64,000 nucleotides of DNA, taken from assembly GCF_008807415.1 (NCBI RefSeq), contig NZ_CP043626.1, positions 1,612,001 through 1,676,000 of the forward strand, read 5' to 3'. The position numbers were made by a program, and so were the translations under genes. This DNA is from Pseudomonas denitrificans (nom. rej.). GTDB lineage: Bacteria > Pseudomonadota > Gammaproteobacteria > Pseudomonadales > Pseudomonadaceae. Shown here in pieces: positions 8,708 to 19,096 of this stretch (positions are counted from its first letter, which is position 1; the number at the start of each line of letters is the position of its first letter). The notes below the pieces were generated by a model, which saw only the letters and a program-made list of their open reading frames with translations, was not told the DNA's origin and did no database searches.

Positions 8708-8846
8708 GGGACTTGAGTGGGGAGAGGGTGGTATCGGCTGGCAGGATGCTTTGCAATTGCGAGCGGATGCCCGGTTCATGCTCGCGAACCCAGCCAACCG
8801 CCGGCCCTGCCGGCGGATCGCGGGCATGGCCCGCTCCTACAGTTCC

Positions 8847-8917
8847 GTAGGGCGAATAACCCGGAACGGGTTATCCGCCGGCTTGGCGGATAACGCCATA
8901 GGCGTTATGCGCCCTAC
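8847..8917. repeat. Intergenic palindrome, GTAGGGCG family (copy 2), overlapping a stop codon
   Basis: GTAGGGCGAATAACCCGGAA to GGCGTTATGCGCCCTAC. The terminal CTA (8914-8916) is the TAG stop of the convergent LysR gene read on the minus strand. A half REP element (GATCGCGGGCATGGCCCGCT) lies just before it, at 8817-8841. Confidence 0.8.
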
Positions 8918-9777
8918 AGGGAGACGCCCAGCGCGGCGGATAGCCACTCGCAAAACCCCACCGCCTGCGCGTTGCGCTCGCTCTGCTGGTGCACCAGCAG
9001 CGACCAGTTGGGCCCGCGCACGGTCTGTTCGCTGAGTGGAGTGAGCAGGTGATTGCCTCGGGCATCACCCGCCAGCAATTGGCTCACCAGGGCAATGCCC
9101 AGCCCCTGGCTGGCGGCATCCAGCAGCAGGCCGGGGTCGGAGAAGTTCAGGCCCTCGCTGCGCTGGCCGACGTCGGCGCCACCTTGCAGCTGCCAGTGCG
9201 CCCAGTCCATTTCCCGTTCGCCGTGCAGGGTGGTGCGCGCCGATTCCGGCTGCGCCAGCAATGAGGGATGGCAGGCCGGGTAGAGGCGATCCTCCAGCAG
9301 CACGCGGAAGCGGCATTCGGCCTGGGCGGTGAGGTCGTCGCGCACGGCGATGTCGATGGTCTGGGTGGCCATGTCCGGGGTTTCGTCGGTGGTCAGCAGC
9401 CAGAGGTCGATCTGCGGGTGGCGCGCGTGGAAGTCGCCCAGGCGCGGCACCAGCCAGTGGCGGGCGAAGGCCGGGGTGGTGTTGACCACCAGTTGGTTGG
9501 GCTTGCGGTACTGGTCCAGGCGGCGGATGCCTACGGCCAGTTGCTGGAGCATGGATTGCGTGGTGCTGAGCAGGTCGGCGCCAGCGTCGGTCAGCGCCAC
9601 CTTGCGCCCGGAGCGATAGAACAGCGGCTGTTCGACGAAGCTTTCCAGGCTGCGGATCTGCTGGCTGATAGCCGACTGGGTGAGGTGCAGTTCCTCGGCA
9701 GCCTTGTGGAAGCTGCCCAGGCGCGCAGCGGCTTCGAAACCACGCAGGGCATTCAGGGGTGGCCAGTGTTTGAGCAT
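8914..9777 (-). CDS. LysR-family regulator (GcvA-like), divergent from agmatine operon
   Basis: 287 residues. The N-terminal HTH is ALRGFEAAARLGSFHKAAEE, then LHLTQSAISQQIRSLE, the GcvA/AmpR-like subgroup. The C-terminal periplasmic-binding-type effector domain includes TPAFARHWLVPRLGDFHARH and IDIAVRDDL. It is transcribed away from the agu2-like operon across a 133-bp intergenic region that holds a 6-bp dyad. It is therefore the natural candidate regulator of agmatine use here, whereas the main Pseudomonas agu locus uses a TetR regulator (AguR). Its TAG stop lies inside a repeat element, so the C-terminus may have been trimmed by repeat insertion. Confidence 0.85.
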   Translation of the reverse strand: MLKHWPPLNALRGFEAAARLGSFHKAAEELHLTQSAISQQIRSLESFVEQPLFYRSGRKVALTDAGADLLSTTQSMLQQLAVGIRRLDQYRKPNQLVVNTTPAFARHWLVPRLGDFHARHPQIDLWLLTTDETPDMATQTIDIAVRDDLTAQAECRFRVLLEDRLYPACHPSLLAQPESARTTLHGEREMDWAHWQLQGGADVGQRSEGLNFSDPGLLLDAASQGLGIALVSQLLAGDARGNHLLTPLSEQTVRGPNWSLLVHQQSERNAQAVGFCEWLSAALGVSL

Positions 9778-9798
9778 GATCGATAAGCCTGTCTAATC

Positions 9799-9849
9799 AG
9801 ATTTGCGCAAAATCTATCGTTTGTTCTGACATTTTTACAGGCCTAGCAT
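9799..9849 (+). promoter_or_regulatory. Divergent control region: LysR-type dyad and sigma70-like promoter
   Basis: AGATTT-GCGCA-AAATCT (9799-9815) is a perfect dyad suitable for a LysR dimer. Downstream, TTGTTC (9821-9826), a 17-base spacer and TAGCAT (9844-9849) form a plausible promoter for the agmatine operon, 62 bases before its ATG. Confidence 0.5.
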
Positions 9850-9910
9850 GGTTGTCAGGCGCCGCTGAACCTTTTCCTTCCGATAAAAATTACTTACCAA
9901 AGGCTTGAGT

Positions 9911-10965
9911 ATGCATCGCAACGACGACATGCAGAACGGCTGGCGCATGCCTGCCGAATGGGTCAACCACGCGGCGACCTGGATGGCATTCCCGCATAAC
10001 CGTCCGCTCTGGGAGGGCGGCTGGCACGTGACCCTGGAGCAGGTGCAGGAAGACTTTGCCCGCGTCGCCAACGCCATCGCCCGCTTCGAGCCGGTGAAAC
10101 TGGTGGTGGACCCGTCCGCCATGGCCCGCGCCGCCGAGCTGTGCGGGGCCAACGTCGAACTGGTGCCGCTGCCCATCGACGACAGCTGGTGCCGTGATTC
10201 CGGGCCGACCTTCGTCTGCCATCCGCAGCACGGCGTGGCCGGCGTGAGCTGGCGTTTCAACGCCTGGGGCGGCAAGTCCGAGCACACCCTGGACGAAGGC
10301 CTGGGCCGGCGCATCCTCAACAACCTCGGGTTCGATTGCTTTGGCACACCGCTGTCCAACGAGGGCGGCGCGATTCACGTAGATGGCGAGGGCACGCTGA
10401 TCACCACCGAATCAGTGCTGCTCAACCCCAACCGCAATCCCGGCGTCAGCAAGCGTGAGATGGAAGAAATCTTCGGCCGCCTGCTGGGCGTGACCAAAAC
10501 CATCTGGCTGCCGGGCGACCCGCAGTACGTCACTGGCGACATGACCGACGGCCACGTCGATGGCGTCTGCGCCTTCGCCCGCCCCGGCGTGCTGCTGGTG
10601 GATGCGACCCACGACGCCTCCAGCACCTACGCCGAGGTGGCGCGGGAGAACCGTCGCGCACTGGAGCTGGCCACCGATGCCCAGGGCCGTTCCTTCGAGC
10701 TGATCGAACTGTTCGAAGCCAGCGCAGCGGTGGACCCGGAAGCGGAAGTCTTCTGCGCGTCCTACACCAACTTCTACCTGGCCAATGGCGCGGTGATCAT
10801 GCCGGCCTATGGCATCGCCGCCGACGACGAAGCCGCCGCCGTGCTGGCCCGCGCCTTCCCCGGCCGCGAAGTGGTGCCGGTGCGCATCAACAACCTGGCC
10901 CATGGCGGTGGCGGCGTGCACTGCATCACCCAGCAGCAGCCGGCCTGGCCGCTGGGAGGCCTGTG

Positions 10966-10966
<1 letters not shown>
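9911..10966 (+). CDS. agu2A: Agmatine deiminase
   Basis: 351 residues of the peptidyl-arginine-deiminase-like family. It converts agmatine to N-carbamoylputrescine and ammonia in the cytoplasm. Visible active-site regions are PIDDSWCRDSGPTF, NEGGAIHVDGEGT, TDGHVDGVCAFA and the catalytic cysteine in GGGGVHCITQQQP at the C-terminus. The ATG at 9911 sits seven bases after AAAGG; a TTG two codons earlier is too close to it. The stop overlaps the next start (TGATG). Order and content match the agu2ABCA' operon described in some P. aeruginosa strains, so the symbol follows that; the main aguA is presumably elsewhere. Confidence 0.88.
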
Positions 10967-11868
<902 letters not shown>

Positions 11869-11870
11869 CC

Positions 11871-12968
11871 ATGAACAAGCACCTGCTGATTGGCGCGCTG
11901 GGGCTATCCCTGGCATGCACCCTGCAACCGGCCGCAGCCGAAGAGAAGGTCCTGCGCCTGTTCAACTGGGCGGATTACTTCGCCCCCGACACGCTGGCGA
12001 ACTTCACCCAGGAAACCGGCATCCGCGTCATCTACGACGTGATGGACAGCAGCGAGACGCTGGAGGCCAAGATGATGGCCGGGCACAGCGGCTACGACCT
12101 GATCTTCCCCGGCGATACCGTGGCCGAGCGCCTGATGCGCGCCGGCGCCTTGCAGAAGCTCGACGACAGCAAGCTGGAACACCTGGGCGATATCGAGCCG
12201 GGCCTGCAGAGCCTGCAGACCAAGTACCCGTACTCGCGGCATGCCGTGGTGCCCTACACCTGGGGCAGCATCGGCCTGACCTACAACCAGGCGAAGATCG
12301 AGCAGCGCATGCCTGGCGCACCGGTGAACAGCCTCGACCTGATGTTCAAGCCGGAGCTGGCCAAGCACTTCGCCGACTGCGGCATCTCGATGATCGATTC
12401 GCCGGATGAGGTGCTCGCCGTGGTGCTCAACTACCTCGGCCGCGACCCGCGCAGCGGCAAGCCGCAGGACCTGAGCGATGCGCTGGCGGTGCTCAACGGC
12501 ATCCGCCCGTACATCCGCAAGTTCCAGTCGCAGCCGGTGACCCAGCTGGTGAATGGCGACCTGTGCCTGTCGCTGGGCTACAGCGGTGACGTGATCCAGT
12601 CGCAACGCGCCGCCATTGATGCGAAGAAGCCCGAACGCTTCGAGTACCGCGTGCCGCGCGAAGGCACTTCGGTGTGGATGGACACCATGGCCATCCCGGT
12701 CGACGCGCCGCACCCCGAGTACGCCTACGCGCTGATCAACTACCTGATGCGCCCGGACGTGATGGCAGCGATCAGCAACGCCACCGGCTACCCGACGTCC
12801 AATGCCAAGGCGCGGCCGATGGTCGAGGCGAGCATGCGCGACAACCCGGACATCTATCTTGATGAGAAGGCCTACGCGCGACTGTTCCCCGGCAAGGACA
12901 TCCCGCAGCGCGACATGCGTTCGCGGATGCGCACCTGGACCAGTTTCAAGACCGGCACCGGTGGTTGA
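11871..12968 (+). CDS. agu2C: Periplasmic polyamine/agmatine-binding protein (PotF/SpuD-like)
   Basis: 365 residues with a signal peptide (MNKHLLIGALGLSLACTLQP, cut after AAA). The mature start EKVLRLFNWADYFAPDTL and the motif SGYDLIFPGDTVAERLMRAG are those of PotD/PotF polyamine receptors. It probably captures extracellular agmatine or putrescine. No permease or ATPase genes accompany it, so it must use another transporter or act as a sensor. It lies two bases after agu2B and 10 bases before agu2A'. Confidence 0.85.
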   Translation: MNKHLLIGALGLSLACTLQPAAAEEKVLRLFNWADYFAPDTLANFTQETGIRVIYDVMDSSETLEAKMMAGHSGYDLIFPGDTVAERLMRAGALQKLDDSKLEHLGDIEPGLQSLQTKYPYSRHAVVPYTWGSIGLTYNQAKIEQRMPGAPVNSLDLMFKPELAKHFADCGISMIDSPDEVLAVVLNYLGRDPRSGKPQDLSDALAVLNGIRPYIRKFQSQPVTQLVNGDLCLSLGYSGDVIQSQRAAIDAKKPERFEYRVPREGTSVWMDTMAIPVDAPHPEYAYALINYLMRPDVMAAISNATGYPTSNAKARPMVEASMRDNPDIYLDEKAYARLFPGKDIPQRDMRSRMRTWTSFKTGTGG

Positions 12969-12978
12969 GGAGGCGAAG

Positions 12979-14082
12979 ATGATGACACGCAGGAACCTGC
13001 TCGGCGCCGGCATGACGCTGGCGACGGGCCTCGGGCTTGGCCTGGGCCGCGTCGCCCTGGCGGCGAAGCCCTGGTACATGCCCGACGAGCACCGCAAACA
13101 GGAGCGGGTGTTCGTTGCTTACGCGGCGAGCCCTGACGTCTGGGAAGACATCGCTCCGGACGTCAATGCCACGGTGGCGCGGCTGGCCCGCGCCATCGCC
13201 GAGTTCCAGCCGGTGACGGTGCTCTGCCGGCCGGAGCAGCAGGCCGAGGCCAAGCGCGCGTGCGCTGGCCAGAACATCGACTTCCTGCCGGTGCCGGTGG
13301 ATGACATCTGGGTGCGCGACTACGGCGGCTGCTTCCTGGTCAATGATGCGCCGGGCGGCCTGGCGCTGGCCGACTTCAATTTCAACGGCTGGGGCGGCAA
13401 GCAGCACGCCGAGCGCGACCGTGAAGTGTCGGCAGCGCTGGCCGAGGACGTGGAGGCCAAAGCCCTCGTCAGCGAACTGTGCGGGGAGGGCGGCGGCATC
13501 GAGGTGGACGGCCACGGCACGGCTATCTTCACCGAGAGCTGCTGGCTCAACGACAACCGCAACCCGGACTGGACGCGTCCGCGTATCGAAGCGGAGCTCA
13601 AGCGCATGCTGGGGCTGCGGAAGGTGATCTGGTTGCCGGGCATTCGCGGCAAGGACATCACCGATGCGCACGTGGACTTCTATGCGCGCTTCGTCGAGCC
13701 GGGCGTGGTGGTGGTCAACCTGGACAACGACAAGCGTTCCTACGACTACCAGGTCACCCGCCGGCACCTGGAGATCCTGAAGAACGCCACCGACGCCGAT
13801 GGTCGCAAGCTTGAACTGCACGGCCTGCCACCGCCGATGAACCCCAAGCCGAACGCCTACAACCGCGACAACCCGGACTTCGCTGCCGGCTACATCAACT
13901 ACCTGCCGGTGAATGGCGGGGTGATCGCGCCGAAGTTCGGTGATGCGGCGGCGGACGAGCATTGCCATGCCTTGCTCCGCGAGCTGTACCCGGACCGCGA
14001 GATCGTGCAGCTGAACATCGACCCGATTGCTGCCGGGGGCGGTGGCATCCACTGCGTGACGTTGCAGATGCCGGCAGTGTGA
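12979..14082 (+). CDS. agu2A': Tat-exported agmatine deiminase paralogue
   Basis: 367 residues. The N-terminus MMTRRNLLGAGMTLATGLG is a twin-arginine signal, so this deiminase should act in the periplasm. The catalytic segments parallel those of the cytoplasmic enzyme: PVDDIWVRDYGGCF, GEGGGIEVDGHGT, DAHVDFYARF, and the nucleophile in GGGGIHCVTLQMP. The GAGGAGG Shine-Dalgarno before 12979 supports this start over longer in-frame options. A periplasmic and a cytoplasmic deiminase in one operon with a binding protein suggests conversion of agmatine on both sides of the membrane. Confidence 0.85.
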   Translation: MMTRRNLLGAGMTLATGLGLGLGRVALAAKPWYMPDEHRKQERVFVAYAASPDVWEDIAPDVNATVARLARAIAEFQPVTVLCRPEQQAEAKRACAGQNIDFLPVPVDDIWVRDYGGCFLVNDAPGGLALADFNFNGWGGKQHAERDREVSAALAEDVEAKALVSELCGEGGGIEVDGHGTAIFTESCWLNDNRNPDWTRPRIEAELKRMLGLRKVIWLPGIRGKDITDAHVDFYARFVEPGVVVVNLDNDKRSYDYQVTRRHLEILKNATDADGRKLELHGLPPPMNPKPNAYNRDNPDFAAGYINYLPVNGGVIAPKFGDAAADEHCHALLRELYPDREIVQLNIDPIAAGGGGIHCVTLQMPAV

Positions 14083-14083
14083 A

Positions 14084-15382
14084 TCAGCCGCCGGCCCAGG
14101 GACGCGCACCGGTTTCCTGGCGGGATTGCTCCGCCTGCCGGGCGTCGACTCCGGGCGCGGCGTTGCCCCAGGTATTGCGGATGTAGGTCAGCACGGCAGC
14201 GACCTGATCGTCGGCCAGTCGCCAGTCGAACGCTGGCATCCCCGCTCCGGTGGGGTTGCCAGCGGTGCGCGGGCCATCGCTGCCGTTGAGCAGCATGCGC
14301 AGCAGCGAAGCCGGATCGCGCGCGTTGACCACCGGGTTGCCGGCGAGCGTGGGGATCATCTGCCGCACACCGGAACCGTCGCTGACGTGGCAGGCGCTGC
14401 ACTGGCTGTCGTAGATCCGCTTGCCCGAAACCATGGCGGGTGCAACAGAGGACAACTGCTCGGCCCGTGGCTTGACGCTGGCGGGGAGGGTCTTGAGGTA
14501 TTCGGCGATGGCGGCGAGGTCTTCCTCGGTCAGGTATTGGGTCGAATTCTCGATGGCCTCGGTCATCGGGCCGGAGGCCACGCTGAGCCGGTTGGTGCCG
14601 GTCTTCAGGTACAGGACGATGTCATCGGTGGTCCAGTGGCCAAGCCCGGTATGCAGGTTGCCTGTCAGGTCCGGGGCGTGCCAGCCGGCGAGTACGGCGC
14701 CTTGCAGGGAGTCCTCGCGGTCGCCGCCGAGGAAGTTCACCGCGGTGTGGCAGACCGTGCAGTGGCCGGGGCCGTTGACCAGGTAGTCGCCGCGATTGAA
14801 CGCGTCGCTCCGGCGCGGATCGGGCTCGAAGGGCGTCGCGCGGAAGAACAACAGGTTCCAGCCGGCGAGCAGCCAGCGCTGGTCGAAGGGGAACGGCAGC
14901 TGGTTCTCGACCACTGCGTTGCTGACCGGCGGCAAGGTCCTGATGTACTGCCACAGGTCCGCCAGGTCCTGGTCGGTCAGGCGGCCATACGCGGTGTAGG
15001 GCATCGCCGGGTAGAGATAGCCGTGGCTGCCTTTGCCGTGGCGGACCGCGCGGTCGAACTGCTCCTGGGTCCAGCCGCCGATGCCGGTCTGCGGGTCGGA
15101 GGTGATGTTGGAGGACAGCAGTGGGCCGAAGGGAGTTTCCATACGATAGCCGCCAGCGAAGGGTTGGCCGCCCGGTGCGCTGTGGCAGGCGACGCAGTCC
15201 GCCAGATCGGCGATGTAGCGGCCGCGCTCCAGCTGTGTTTTCAGGGCGGAGGCGGCGAGGCTTCTGCGGTTCTGCGGGTAGCGTTGCTGCAGGTCGTAGG
15301 CCACTGCGCCGGCATAGCCCAGCCCGACGAGCAGTGCAGTCACCGCGAGGATGGACAGGGCACGTTTCGTGGTTGTTTTCAT
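14084..15382 (-). CDS. Tri-haem cytochrome c subunit of a membrane-bound dehydrogenase
   Basis: 432 residues with an N-terminal membrane anchor (LSILAVTALLVGLGYAGAVA). Three haem c sites are visible: CVACH near residue 63, CTVCH near 208 and CSACH near 329. The architecture is that of the cytochrome subunit of gluconate, sorbitol or alcohol dehydrogenase complexes, which passes electrons from the flavoprotein to ubiquinone. It is the third gene of the operon, 10 bases after the GMC flavoprotein gene. It ends one base from the convergent agu2A' stop. Confidence 0.9.
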   Translation of the reverse strand: MKTTTKRALSILAVTALLVGLGYAGAVAYDLQQRYPQNRRSLAASALKTQLERGRYIADLADCVACHSAPGGQPFAGGYRMETPFGPLLSSNITSDPQTGIGGWTQEQFDRAVRHGKGSHGYLYPAMPYTAYGRLTDQDLADLWQYIRTLPPVSNAVVENQLPFPFDQRWLLAGWNLLFFRATPFEPDPRRSDAFNRGDYLVNGPGHCTVCHTAVNFLGGDREDSLQGAVLAGWHAPDLTGNLHTGLGHWTTDDIVLYLKTGTNRLSVASGPMTEAIENSTQYLTEEDLAAIAEYLKTLPASVKPRAEQLSSVAPAMVSGKRIYDSQCSACHVSDGSGVRQMIPTLAGNPVVNARDPASLLRMLLNGSDGPRTAGNPTGAGMPAFDWRLADDQVAAVLTYIRNTWGNAAPGVDARQAEQSRQETGARPWAGG

Positions 15383-15392
15383 GGGATGTCCC

Positions 15393-17165
15393 TCAGCTCA
15401 CCAGGGGGCGGGGGTGCCGCAGGTAGTCGCCGACGATGGCCCTGGCGGTCCACAAGGCCAGGGCGCACAGGGTGCCGGTGGGGTTGTAGCCGGCGTTGTT
15501 GGGGAACGACGAGGCGCCCAGGACGAACAGGTTGTGGGCGTCCCAGTGCTGCTGGAACGGGTTGAGCACCGAGGTGCCGGGGTCGCTTCCCATCACCGCT
15601 CCACCGATGGTGTGTGAGCTGTCGTAGGCGCGGAAAGGTGAATTGTGCTGGGCGGGGAAGGCGACGGTTTCCCAGCTGCGGGCACCGAGCTCGCGGCAGA
15701 TGTCCTCGATCTTCAGGCGGATGAACTCGGCCATGCGCCGGTCGTTCTCGTTGTAGTCGAAGGTCATGCGCAGGAGCGGCAGGCCATTGGCGTCGCGGTA
15801 GGTCGGGTCCAGCGAGAGGTAGCTGTCGGCGTGGGAGTAGGACGTGCCCTGGCCCTGGATCTTCGCGTAGTTCTGGTAGCTGTGACGGAAGGCCTTCTTC
15901 CACTCGCTGCCCCATTGCCGTGTGCCGGGAGGGATACGGTCGGCCATGCCGATCGGCGTGCCCTGGTCGGACAGTGCCTGGATGCCGGCGCCGCCGATGA
16001 AGCCCAGGCCCGAGTGGTCGAAGTTGTCGCCGTTGAAATCATCGATCTGGGTGGACAGCGCGCCGGTGGAGATGAAGGGGTTCATGTACTCATTGTCGAA
16101 GTACAGGAACCCGTAGGACATGGTCTGGTAGCTGTAGGCACGGCCCAGGGTGCCGCTGCGATTCGCCGGGTCGTAGGGCTGGCCGATCCCGGAGAGCAAC
16201 AGCAAGCGCACGTTGTCCAGCTGGTAGGCCGCGATCACCACGATGTCCGCCGGCTGGAAGCCGACGCCGCCCGCCGAGTCTAGGAAGGTGACGCCGGAAA
16301 CGCGGTGGTCAGCCCGGAGCTTTTCCACCCTGAGCACCGTGCATTCGGTGAGCAGGGTGAAGTTGTGGCGGTCCATCAGCGCCGGTATCACGCAGGCGTT
16401 CGGAGAGGACTTGGACCAGTTGCCGCAGCCGTAGAAGCCGCAGTAGCCGCAGTAGGTGCAGGGCGCGAGGTTGATCCCCAGCGGGTTGGTGTAGGGCGCT
16501 CCGAGGGTGCCGGCGGGGATGGGGAAGGGGTGGTAGCCCATGCGCTGGGTGGCCGCGTGGAACAGTTCGTTCCAGTGCGAGCGTTCCAGTGGCGGGGTCG
16601 GGTATTCGCTGCTGCGCGAGCCTTCGAACGGGTTGCCCCCGGCAACGGCGTGCCCGTCCAGCACGCCGGCCTTGCCGGAAATGCCGGCGATCTTCTCGAA
16701 GCGGTCGTAATGCGGCTCCAGGTCGTCGTAGCTGACGCCCCAGTCCTGCAGGATCAGGCCATCGGCCAGGGGCATGCCGGCGTAGCGCTCGCGCACCCGC
16801 GTGGCCATCTGGAAGTCTGCCGGCGAGAAGCGCCAGGCGTTGGCCGCCCAGTGCTTGCCGGCGCCACCGACGCTGTTGCCCATTTGCCAGCTGTTCCAGT
16901 CGCGCCCCGGCAGGGCGGTCTCCGAGGGGGCGTTGCGGAAGGTCAGGGTTTCCACGCCCGGCGGCCGGAGCGCCTCGCGGCGCACGCCGTAGCGCAGTTC
17001 GTCCGCTGCGATGTTCGGCGGGTAGTTGCGATGGGCCTGCTCCCAGGCCCCGCGGTCGATGGCGACGACATTCAGCCCGGCGCGGGTCAGCTCCTCGGCC
17101 ATGAGTGAACCGGACCAGCCCAATCCGACGATGACCACATCGGCCTTTTCACGGGTGTAATGCAT
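15393..17165 (-). CDS. GMC-family FAD dehydrogenase (gluconate/glucose dehydrogenase large subunit type)
   Basis: 590 residues. FAD-binding motif ADVVIVGLGWSGSLMAEEL at the N-terminus. A cysteine cluster CTYCGYCGFYGC near residues 235-246 resembles the iron-sulfur site of FAD-glucose dehydrogenases. C-terminal catalytic histidine region DSSHTIGGAVMG, then FPNNAGYNPTGT. It oxidises a sugar, sugar acid or polyol in the periplasm; the actual substrate cannot be read. It carries no signal of its own and probably exports with the Tat-bearing small subunit encoded just upstream. Confidence 0.9.
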   Translation of the reverse strand: MHYTREKADVVIVGLGWSGSLMAEELTRAGLNVVAIDRGAWEQAHRNYPPNIAADELRYGVRREALRPPGVETLTFRNAPSETALPGRDWNSWQMGNSVGGAGKHWAANAWRFSPADFQMATRVRERYAGMPLADGLILQDWGVSYDDLEPHYDRFEKIAGISGKAGVLDGHAVAGGNPFEGSRSSEYPTPPLERSHWNELFHAATQRMGYHPFPIPAGTLGAPYTNPLGINLAPCTYCGYCGFYGCGNWSKSSPNACVIPALMDRHNFTLLTECTVLRVEKLRADHRVSGVTFLDSAGGVGFQPADIVVIAAYQLDNVRLLLLSGIGQPYDPANRSGTLGRAYSYQTMSYGFLYFDNEYMNPFISTGALSTQIDDFNGDNFDHSGLGFIGGAGIQALSDQGTPIGMADRIPPGTRQWGSEWKKAFRHSYQNYAKIQGQGTSYSHADSYLSLDPTYRDANGLPLLRMTFDYNENDRRMAEFIRLKIEDICRELGARSWETVAFPAQHNSPFRAYDSSHTIGGAVMGSDPGTSVLNPFQQHWDAHNLFVLGASSFPNNAGYNPTGTLCALALWTARAIVGDYLRHPRPLVS

Positions 17166-17194
17166 GACGGTGGCTCCTTTCGCGGAACGCGGAC

Positions 17195-17920
17195 TCAGAT
17201 GCGCCCGATGAGGCTGACGGGCTGGATATCCAGTGGCTGCCCCTTCAGGGCAGCGACGTCGCGGTAGTCGTAGCGGGCGCCGGGAAAACCGATCATCTTC
17301 CAGCCCGCCATGTCGCGATTGCCGCCGTACACGGGGTCGGCGAGGAAACCTTCGCGGACGTTGGCCAGCAGCAGGGCGAAGAAGGTGTCGGAGGGCTGCA
17401 GCGAGAAGGCGACGCGCCCGGCTTCCAGGTCTTCCAGGTAGCGGTCCTGGTCATCGGTGGAGAGTTGCGAGAAGGACTTCTCGAAGCGAGCCCGGCAGTC
17501 CTTCTCGACTTCAGCCAGCCCGGTCCGGTAGCGGTCGGCCGGCGTCAGCGGACCCTGCTCGCCCTGTTGCGCGCTGCCCGGCAGAAAGGGGGACGACGCG
17601 TAGCGCGCCGTCCCCTTGCCATAGTCGCCGGCCAGCTGGTGGTCGATGAAGGTGACGCAGCCCGCTTCGGAAGCGCTGATGGACAGCTCGTCGGCGGGGA
17701 TCAGCCGGTCGAAGATGGCCTTGATCTGGGCAGCCTCGTGCTCGTTGAAGAACACCCGCAGGCGCGGGTCGACCGGCAAGGGCGGCGCGGTATCGGCGGC
17801 GGTCCAGCGCCGGCTGCCTGTGAGGATCTGGCTGGCGGCGCTGGCGGGGCGCAGCAGGGTGGCGAGCGTAGCGCTGCCAATCAGGATGAGTCCGGACTTC
17901 AGTGTATGTCGACGATTCAT
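17195..17920 (-). CDS. Gluconate 2-dehydrogenase subunit 3 family protein (Tat signal)
   Basis: 241 residues. The N-terminus MNRRHTLKSGLILIGSATLA is a twin-arginine leader. The body is the DUF1403/gluconate dehydrogenase gamma-type domain: FNEHEAAQIKAIFDRLIPAD, and further on FLADPVYGGNRDMAGWKMIG. This small subunit usually escorts the GMC flavoprotein through Tat and stabilises it. It is the first gene of a minus-strand operon (small subunit, flavoprotein, cytochrome c) with 29- and 10-base spacings. Confidence 0.88.
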   Translation of the reverse strand: MNRRHTLKSGLILIGSATLATLLRPASAASQILTGSRRWTAADTAPPLPVDPRLRVFFNEHEAAQIKAIFDRLIPADELSISASEAGCVTFIDHQLAGDYGKGTARYASSPFLPGSAQQGEQGPLTPADRYRTGLAEVEKDCRARFEKSFSQLSTDDQDRYLEDLEAGRVAFSLQPSDTFFALLLANVREGFLADPVYGGNRDMAGWKMIGFPGARYDYRDVAALKGQPLDIQPVSLIGRI

Positions 17921-18338
17921 GAAGTATTTCTCCAGTACGCATCGGCCGTGGTGATCGAACAGGCGGACGGCCAGGGGTTCATGGCCGGGGCTCGAGGACC
18001 GATGTCGTTGAAATGCAGGAGCGTGCCGTGGATGCAGTCACAGCGAATGAACGCAGCGAACGCCTGGAGCAGCGTCGCGCTGGGCAGTGGCGGGGGAAGT
18101 GGGGCGGACTGAAGTTGTGAAGTTGTTGGTTGATATGAAAGGCGTGTTGTAGGAGCCGCAGGAAAAGTCCTGGGAACTTTATGGTTTGAAAGACTGCTTT
18201 TGTTGTTCTTTATAACGCTGCAGATAATTAACTGCGCCGAAGGAAGTTCCGGGTGTGGCGTCCATTAATTGAACGCGCATGAATCAATCGAGCGCTACCA
18301 GCTTCATGGGATGGGTAGAGCATCCTGTCGGCGCGGCG
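17921..18338. other. 418-bp intergenic region upstream of the GMC dehydrogenase operon
   Basis: No ORF with coding character was found. The part from about 18120 to 18260 is noticeably AT-richer (TTGTTCTTTATAACGCTGC, GATAATTAACTGCG), as expected for the promoter of the minus-strand dehydrogenase operon. I see no clear dyad or known operator. Confidence 0.5.
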
Positions 18339-19096
18339 TCAGCCGAATGCCGCGTTCAACAGGGCCGGCAAGGCGACGCCCGCTGCACTGGCGAGGGCGA
18401 AATCACGCTCGCCGTGCAACGGGCCGGGGGCGGGGTTGACGTGCAGGACGCTCGCGCGCAGGCGCCAGGCGATCTCGGGAATCTCCGCTGCGGGGTAGAC
18501 CACGCCGGAGGTCCCGACGGAGATCAGCAGGTCGCATTGTTCGGCAGCCTGGAAGGCGTGGGTGATGGCGTCCAGCGGCAGGCTTTCGCCGAACCACACC
18601 ACGCCGGGGCGCAGCGGGCCGCCGCAATGGGCACAGGCCGGCGGTTGCACGCGGCGGCCGGCCTCGGGTTCGTCCGGTACCGGCAGCGGCGCAACCGGCT
18701 CGCGCTGGCACTGGAAGCAGCGCGGGCGTTCCAGCTGGCCGTGCAGGTGGGTGACGTCCTGGCTGCCGGCGCGCTCGTGGAGGTCGTCGACGTTCTGGGT
18801 GATCAGCGTGAGCCTGGGCACCTTGCTCGCCAGCGCGGCGATGGCCAGGTGCGCCGGGTTGGGCTGGGCACGGTGGACGACGCTGCGCGCCATTCGTACC
18901 AGCCCCAGACCAGCGTCGGGTCCGCGCGGAAGGCTTCGGCGGTGGCCAGGGAGGCCGCGTCGAAACGCTCCCACAGCCCGGTAAGGCGGTCGCGGAAGGT
19001 GGGAATGCCGCTCTCGGCGGAAACACCAGCACCGGTGAACACCACGACGTGACGGGCCTTGCGCAGTGCATCGATGAGCGCGGAATCGAGGATCAT
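18339..19096 (-). pseudogene. Sirtuin-type NAD-dependent protein deacylase, single frameshift
   Basis: The first part reads [20 protein letters not shown], then IPTFRD, the NAD-binding motif, and runs to VWGWYEWR. The rest continues in another frame: [37 protein letters not shown] (catalytic His), a four-cysteine zinc site (CFQCQ and CAHCGG) and SVGTSGVVYPAAE. The break is at about 18884-18891; one extra C would restore [10 protein letters not shown]. Every sirtuin motif is intact on either side, so this is either a very recent mutation or a sequencing deletion. The ATG overlaps the upstream diguanylate cyclase stop by four bases. Confidence 0.88.

Noticed and set aside
9905..9913. TTG start for agu2A at 9905
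   Set aside because: Only one base separates it from the AAAGG; the ATG at 9911 has proper spacing.
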